Positions 59,704 to 64,000 of a stretch of 64,000 nucleotides of DNA are shown here, piece after piece (positions within the stretch are counted from its first letter, which is position 1; every line of letters starts with the position of its first letter). The notes under the pieces are model-generated. The model worked only from the letters and a program-made list of their open reading frames with translations. It had not been told where the DNA came from and did no database searches. A program made the translations under genes and the position numbers. The stretch is from Rhodobacter sp. (GTDB taxonomy: Bacteria; Pseudomonadota; Alphaproteobacteria; Rhodobacterales; Rhodobacteraceae). The DNA lies in contig JACKKE010000002.1 in assembly GCA_020637595.1 (NCBI GenBank), forward strand, positions 62,001-126,000. The letters are read 5' to 3'.

Positions 59704-61013
59704 GCAACCTTGAAATCGGCATCCTGTCCTTTCCGGCGCTGCTGCTGCTGATCTTTCTGCGCGTGCCGATCGGCCTGGCGATGTTCATCACCGGCTATGT
59801 CGGCTACTGGATCGTCACCGGCGACACCCGCATGCCAATGGCCCGGCTCAAGAGCGCGGCCTATTCCACCTTTGCCAGCGAATCGCTGGCGGTGGTGCCG
59901 ATGTTCCTGATGATGGGCTATTTCGCCACCATCGGCGGCATGTCCAAGGCGCTGTTCAAGGCCGCCGAGGCCTTTGTCGGCCACCGCAAGGGCGGGGTCG
60001 GCATCGCCGCCGTCGCCTCGTGCGCGGGATTCGGCGCGATCTGCGGCTCGTCGCTGGCGACCGCGGCGACGATGGGCCGCGTGGCGCTGCCGGAACTCAA
60101 GCGGTTCGGCTATTCCGGGGGGCTGTCGACGGCGCTGCTGGCTGCGGGCGGCACGCTGGGCATCCTGATCCCGCCGTCGGTCGTGCTGGTGATCTATGCG
60201 ATCCTGGCCGAGCAGAACATCGCCAAGCTGTTCCTCGCGGCCTTTGCGCCGGGGATCCTGGCGGCGATCGGCTATATGATCGTGATCTCGATCTATGTCC
60301 GCATGTATCCCGACCGTGCCGGTATCGGTGACCGCGTGCCCTGGGGCGAGCGGGTGCGCCTGCTGATCGGCATCTGGCCGGTGCTGCTGGTGTTCCTGGC
60401 AGTGGTCGGCGGCATCTATGGCGGTGTCTTCACCCCGACCGAGGGCGCGGCCGTCGGTGCGCTGGGCACCGGCCTGATCGCGCTGGCCAATGGCGGGCTG
60501 AACGGCAAGACCCTGCTGGAGAGCTTCACCTCCACCGCCCGGTCGACGGCGATGATCTTCTTCATCGTGTTCGGCGCGGCCTTCTACAACAGCTTCCTGG
60601 CGCTGACGCAGGTGCCGCAGTCGCTGTCGGAATGGGTGGCGGGCCTCGGCATTGCGCCGATTGCGGTGCTGGTGCTGATCCTGGCGATCTATCTCGTCCT
60701 GGGCTGCGTCATGGACAGCCTGTCGATGATCCTGCTGACGATCCCGATCTTCTTCCCGATGATGATGGCGCTCGACTTCGGCATGTCGCAGGAGCACGTC
60801 GCGATCTGGTTCGGCATCCTGGTGTTGATCGTCGTCGAGACCGGGTTGATCACACCGCCCGTGGGGATGAATCTGTTCATCATCAACGCGATGGACCGCG
60901 CGACGCCGATGACTGCGACCTACAAGGCGGTGGCCTGGTTCGTGCTGTCGGACCTGATCCGCGTGGCGATCCTGGTGGCCTTTCCGGCGATCACGCTGTT
61001 CCTGATTCCCTGA
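59700..61013 (+). CDS. TRAP transporter large permease DctM
   Basis: A 437-residue DctM with about twelve helices. It has LLIFLRVPIGLAMFITGYVGYW, SLAVVPMFLMMGYFATIGGMSKALFKAAEAFVGHRKGGVGIAAVASCAGFGAICGSSLATAATMG and LLAAGGTLGILIPPSVVLVIYAIL, all family signatures. The repeat half has LGCVMDSLSMILLTIPIFFPMMMALDFG. Start is TTG at 59700, overlapping the dctQ stop. A terminator lies 20 bases after the stop. Confidence 0.94.
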   Translation: MSNLEIGILSFPALLLLIFLRVPIGLAMFITGYVGYWIVTGDTRMPMARLKSAAYSTFASESLAVVPMFLMMGYFATIGGMSKALFKAAEAFVGHRKGGVGIAAVASCAGFGAICGSSLATAATMGRVALPELKRFGYSGGLSTALLAAGGTLGILIPPSVVLVIYAILAEQNIAKLFLAAFAPGILAAIGYMIVISIYVRMYPDRAGIGDRVPWGERVRLLIGIWPVLLVFLAVVGGIYGGVFTPTEGAAVGALGTGLIALANGGLNGKTLLESFTSTARSTAMIFFIVFGAAFYNSFLALTQVPQSLSEWVAGLGIAPIAVLVLILAIYLVLGCVMDSLSMILLTIPIFFPMMMALDFGMSQEHVAIWFGILVLIVVETGLITPPVGMNLFIINAMDRATPMTATYKAVAWFVLSDLIRVAILVAFPAITLFLIP

Positions 61014-61033
61014 CGCCTTTGGCGGATTGATCG

Positions 61034-61060
61034 AAAGGGCCCCCGTCGTGGGGCCCTTTT
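61034..61060 (+). terminator. Rho-independent terminator after dctM
   Basis: AAAGGGCCCC and GGGGCCCTTT arms around CGTCGT are followed by T. It also faces the convergent CrtI-like gene. Confidence 0.85.
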
Positions 61061-61067
61061 CGTGCGT

Positions 61068-62627
61068 TCAGAGCGGGCCAGGGCCGGAAAGCCCTGCACG
61101 CAGGGCCGCCCGTGCCGCCGCGACACCCCCGCCGATGGCGCCCGTGAATCCCCCGAACCCGGTATAGGCCGAGGCAATCCACAACCCTGGCACCGCAGTG
61201 TCCAGCGTGCGCGGCGCGTGGCGCGGCAGGCTGTGCGGCGGTTCCATCGCAAAGCCGTAGACCGCGCCTTCGGGGGTGTTGAGATGGGCGTGCATGGTGC
61301 GCGCCGTGGACAGGGTGCTGGCCTTGACCGCACCGGCAAAGCCCGGCCACTCGGTGTCGAGGCGTTCTATGATGGCGGCCAGCCACGCGCCGCGGCGCCG
61401 GTGATAGGCCGCATCGCCAAGGTCCTGCCAATGCGCCAGCCGATCTGCGCAGACGACATTCACGGGGTGTAACCCGTCCTCGGCCAGACCACTGTCGATC
61501 TGACTGTAATCGACGACGCAGAGCACCGGCATCCGACCTGCCGGGTCCGCACCCAAAAGGGCGGTGCCCTGCCGAAAATCGCTGAACCTGTCCATCCAGT
61601 CGGGCACCAGGATCGTGGAATAGCTGGTGACCCCCAGATCGGCGGGTGGCCGGTCGAGGCCCAGCGTCGCCGAGCACAGCGAAATCGACACGGCGCGCCC
61701 GGCGAACCGCTCCCAGAAGGCGGGCCTTGCGGGGGCGGGCAGCAGAGCCTTGATGACATGCGGTGCGGCATTGGCGAACACGGTGCGCGTCGGGGCGCGC
61801 ACCTCGGCACCGGTCTGCGCTTCGCGGTAACGCACCGCGGTCATTGCGCCCTGACTGTCCAGGTCGATCCCGGTCGCGGGGCTTCGTGTCAGAACCGTTC
61901 CGCCCGCGTCGCGGATTGCCCCGACCAGCCGATCCGTCAACCGCTGCGAGCCCCCCTTGATATAGAACCCGCCCGCCTTCATGTAGCCGCCCTGCGCCAT
62001 TGCAAAGGCCATCCACCACAGGGTATCGGGGTCGTCGGCGTAATACGCAAGGTTGCCGCACAGCGCGAACTTGAGTGCCTCGTTGTCGCCGAAATGGCGG
62101 GCGAAGACCTCGCTGAGCGAGGCGCGGATGTCCTTGAGCCCGGCCCACAGATCGTGCGGCAGTTCCCCGGCGTGGCGCAGTTTCCACCACAGCGAATGAT
62201 CGGCGAATTCTGCGATGCGCTGGGTGCGGCGCACCTGGTCCAGCACCGCGGCGATGGCTTGCCGGTCGTCGGGAAAGCGGGCGGTCAGCGCGGCCTCGAT
62301 GCGGTCGAACCCGTGCGGCAGTTGAAACGGCGTGCCGAGCCCGCGCCAGCGCACCTCCTGAAAGGTGGGGATCGGCACCAGTTCGAGGGAATCGCCGATG
62401 CCGAGGGTGTCGAACAGCGCGCGCTTTGGGTCGCCGGGGGCGTCGGGGGGCGTGGTTTCGTGCAGCGAGGCTTCGACGGTCAGGGGGCCGCGATGATAGG
62501 TGGTCGCCGCCCCGCCGAGCGCCGCGTTGCGTTCGAGGACCAGCACCCGCGCGCCTGCATGGGAGGCCAGCGCCCCCGCGGTCAGCCCGCCAAGCCCCGA
62601 TCCGATCACCACCGCGTCATAGTCCAT
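61068..62627 (-). CDS. FAD-dependent phytoene desaturase/CrtISO-like oxidoreductase
   Basis: A 519-residue flavoprotein. AVVIGSGLGGLTAGALASHAGARVLVLERNAALGGAATTYHRG is the FAD motif of the CrtI/CrtISO group, and PGLWIASAYTGFGGFTGAIGGGVAAARAAL near the C-terminus is the matching signature. Middle regions (FYIKGGSQRLTDRLVGAIRDAGGTVLTRSPATGIDL) agree. No crtB, crtE or crtY is nearby, so a carotenoid role is unsupported, and the substrate may be another hydrophobic ring compound. It is convergent with the TRAP operon. Confidence 0.83.
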   Translation of the reverse strand: MDYDAVVIGSGLGGLTAGALASHAGARVLVLERNAALGGAATTYHRGPLTVEASLHETTPPDAPGDPKRALFDTLGIGDSLELVPIPTFQEVRWRGLGTPFQLPHGFDRIEAALTARFPDDRQAIAAVLDQVRRTQRIAEFADHSLWWKLRHAGELPHDLWAGLKDIRASLSEVFARHFGDNEALKFALCGNLAYYADDPDTLWWMAFAMAQGGYMKAGGFYIKGGSQRLTDRLVGAIRDAGGTVLTRSPATGIDLDSQGAMTAVRYREAQTGAEVRAPTRTVFANAAPHVIKALLPAPARPAFWERFAGRAVSISLCSATLGLDRPPADLGVTSYSTILVPDWMDRFSDFRQGTALLGADPAGRMPVLCVVDYSQIDSGLAEDGLHPVNVVCADRLAHWQDLGDAAYHRRRGAWLAAIIERLDTEWPGFAGAVKASTLSTARTMHAHLNTPEGAVYGFAMEPPHSLPRHAPRTLDTAVPGLWIASAYTGFGGFTGAIGGGVAAARAALRAGLSGPGPL

Positions 62628-62755
62628 GACCTGCCTCTATCCTGATGATGATTGCGGCCCCAGCCTAGGCGTCGCGCGTGCGCGCGCCCATGACCTCGAT
62701 CAGGTCGGAGGCGAATGGTGCGGTATATTCGATGTTGTTTGGCGGGCGGAGAATT

Positions 62756-62765
62756 GTTATGTAAC
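62756..62765. promoter_or_regulatory. Inverted repeat before the SDR gene
   Basis: GTTA-TG-TAAC, followed by a further GTAAC, lies 37-46 bases before the SDR start. It could be the operator for the MarR-type gene that follows the SDR. Confidence 0.4.
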
Positions 62766-62801
62766 GTAACTAATACGACTCATAACCTTGGGAGGGGTTC
62801 C

Positions 62802-63566
62802 ATGCAGATCGACGGACAGATTGCCCTGGTGACGGGTGGCGGCAGCGGGCTGGGCGCGGCGACCGCACGGATGCTGGCCTCGCGCGGGGCGAAGGTGGCG
62901 GTGCTCGACTATGACGGGGCCAAGGCCAACGCCGTCGCCGCCGAGATCGGCGGTCTGGGTGTGCAGGCGGATGTCGGCAACGAGGCCGCCGTGGCCGCCG
63001 CCTTCGATGCGGTCGTGGCCGGTCTGGGGGCGATGCCGCGCGTGGCGGTGAACTGCGCCGGGATCGGTGTCGCGGCGCGCGTCGTCGGCCGTGAGGGCAA
63101 ACTGTCGATCGACCTCTATGAGCGGGTGATCCGCGTCAACTTGATCGGCAGCTATATCGTCATGTCCTATGCCGCGCGCGGCATGCAGGCGCTGGAGCCC
63201 CTTGAGGGTGGTGAGCGCGGCGTGATCGTCAACACCGCCTCGGCGGCCTGGCAAGACGGGCAGGTCGGTCAGGCCGGCTATGCAGCGTCCAAGGGCGGCA
63301 TCGCCTCGATGTGCCTGCCGGCGGCGCGGGAGCTGGCGCGCTCGGGGATCCGGGTGATGGCGGTGGCGCCGGGTCTCTTCAACACCCCGATGATGGAGAG
63401 CCTGCCGCCCGAGACCACGCAGCAGATCGTCGCCAATATCCCCTTCCCGGACCGTTTGGGCCATCCCTCGGAATTCGGGCTGATGGTCGCGCAGATCGTC
63501 GAGAATGCCTATCTGAACGGCACGACGATCCGGCTGGACGGCGCCACCCGCCTGCCGCCGCGCTGA
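62802..63566 (+). CDS. Short-chain dehydrogenase, 3-hydroxyacyl-CoA dehydrogenase type II-like
   Basis: A 254-residue SDR. ALVTGGGSGLGAATARMLASRGAKVAVLDYD is the nucleotide site, NCAGIG follows, and the catalytic triad lies in NTASAAWQDGQVGQAGYAASKGGIASM (S, Y, K). The order and the VAPGLFNTPMMESLP segment resemble type II 3-hydroxyacyl-CoA dehydrogenases. GGGAGGGG precedes the ATG at 62802. It is followed within five bases by a MarR-type gene, so the two form an operon. Confidence 0.9.
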   Translation: MQIDGQIALVTGGGSGLGAATARMLASRGAKVAVLDYDGAKANAVAAEIGGLGVQADVGNEAAVAAAFDAVVAGLGAMPRVAVNCAGIGVAARVVGREGKLSIDLYERVIRVNLIGSYIVMSYAARGMQALEPLEGGERGVIVNTASAAWQDGQVGQAGYAASKGGIASMCLPAARELARSGIRVMAVAPGLFNTPMMESLPPETTQQIVANIPFPDRLGHPSEFGLMVAQIVENAYLNGTTIRLDGATRLPPR

Positions 63567-63570
63567 GGCG

Positions 63571-64000
63571 ATGACCGGGTCCGACCGCACCCTGCGCGGG
63601 TTCGTCGGCTATGGCATCAAGCGGGCGTTCAGTGCGATCCAGTCGGACGTGAACGCCACGCTGGCGCCCTTTGGCCTGCGGATGCTGACCTATTCGGCGC
63701 TGGCGGTGATTCGCGACAATCCCGGCCTGCGCCAGACCCAGTTGGCCGAGATCCTGCTGATCGAGCGGCCGAATCTGGTGCTGATCCTCGACGAGCTGGA
63801 AGGCGCCGATCTGGTGGTCCGCACCCGCGCCCGTGACGATCGCCGCGCCTATGAACTGAAGGTCACGCTGAAAGGCCGGCGCCTGTGCGACCGCGCCACC
63901 GAGGCCGTGGCCGCCCATGACGCCCGCATGCTCGAGGGGATGGACGAGTCCATGCGGGAGACCCTGCACCAGGCCCTGCGCCTGATCGAGATGAACGGGA
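63571..64000 (+). CDS. MarR-family regulator, truncated by the window end
   Basis: The first 143 residues are visible and the reading frame is still open at the window edge. FGLRMLTYSALAVIRDNPGLRQTQLAEILLIERPNLVLILDELEGADLVVRTRARDDRRAYELKVTLKGRRL is a MarR winged helix-turn-helix. Five bases separate it from the SDR gene. It probably represses that gene and responds to a CoA ester or aromatic acid. Confidence 0.88.
   Translation, partial: MTGSDRTLRGFVGYGIKRAFSAIQSDVNATLAPFGLRMLTYSALAVIRDNPGLRQTQLAEILLIERPNLVLILDELEGADLVVRTRARDDRRAYELKVTLKGRRLCDRATEAVAAHDARMLEGMDESMRETLHQALRLIEMNG

Overview
The window reads as about 64 kb of chromosome from a GC-rich alphaproteobacterium of the Rhodobacteraceae. 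The evidence is the FnrL-type regulator beside hemN, the ccoNOQP-ccoGHIS cluster under FNR boxes, the ffh...rpsP-rimM-trmD operon, two families of GC-rich intergenic repeats, and BoxR-controlled aerobic benzoyl-CoA genes. I saw no rRNA, tRNA, CRISPR array, insertion sequence or replication origin.

Layout. 0.1-0.6 kb holds a decayed GT-D-type glycosyltransferase remnant. 0.7-14 kb is mostly housekeeping: small membrane proteins, an HD-domain protein, the trmD-rimM-rpsP-chorismate mutase-GNAT-GNAT-ffh operon on the minus strand, a rhomboid protease, trhO, 5-formyl-THF cyclo-ligase, a PiT phosphate transporter, a NUDIX protein, ArfB and a queuosine-precursor transporter. 14-26 kb carries a class-V PLP enzyme and then a complete box pathway: benzoate-CoA ligase, alpha/beta hydrolase, DUF309 protein, boxC, boxB, a 56-aa four-cysteine small protein, boxA, a hotdog thioesterase, boxR and a 3-hydroxyacyl-CoA-dehydrogenase-like gene. 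26-29.5 kb is a LuxR / FAD monooxygenase / DUF2783 / M20 amidohydrolase module. 29.8-45.9 kb covers low-oxygen physiology: hemN, fnrL, a universal stress protein, the cbb3 oxidase and its assembly genes, and Fe-superoxide dismutase. cpdB, a TfoX-like gene and a prepilin-like gene lie within it. 46-51.6 kb is a branched-chain-type ABC importer with an alpha/beta hydrolase. 51.7-56.7 kb has an AraC regulator, an esterase, and a MarR-controlled gentisate cluster (dioxygenase, fumarylpyruvate hydrolase, GST-type isomerase). 56.8-64 kb has a TRAP transporter with two tandem solute-binding proteins, a CrtI-like oxidoreductase, an SDR and a truncated MarR gene.

How the parts fit. Benzoate is activated to benzoyl-CoA, epoxidised by BoxAB and ring-opened by BoxC. 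BoxR should sense benzoyl-CoA, and TGCA-repeat operators lie before the ligase gene, boxC and boxR. The pathway uses little oxygen, and it lies next to a high-affinity oxidase and its FNR-type regulator. The gentisate genes provide a second aromatic route, and the ABC and TRAP importers are plausible uptake systems.

A caution: between about 40.4 and 51.4 kb nearly every long gene (ccoP, ccoG, ccoH, ccoI, a hydrolase and most of the ABC genes) carries one or more single-base frameshifts, while the flanking 40 kb and 12 kb are clean. The lesions sit in short homopolymers or GC repeats and the reading frames are otherwise well conserved. I read this as a poorly resolved stretch of assembly rather than mass gene decay. 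Those entries are typed as pseudogene only because they cannot be translated as written.
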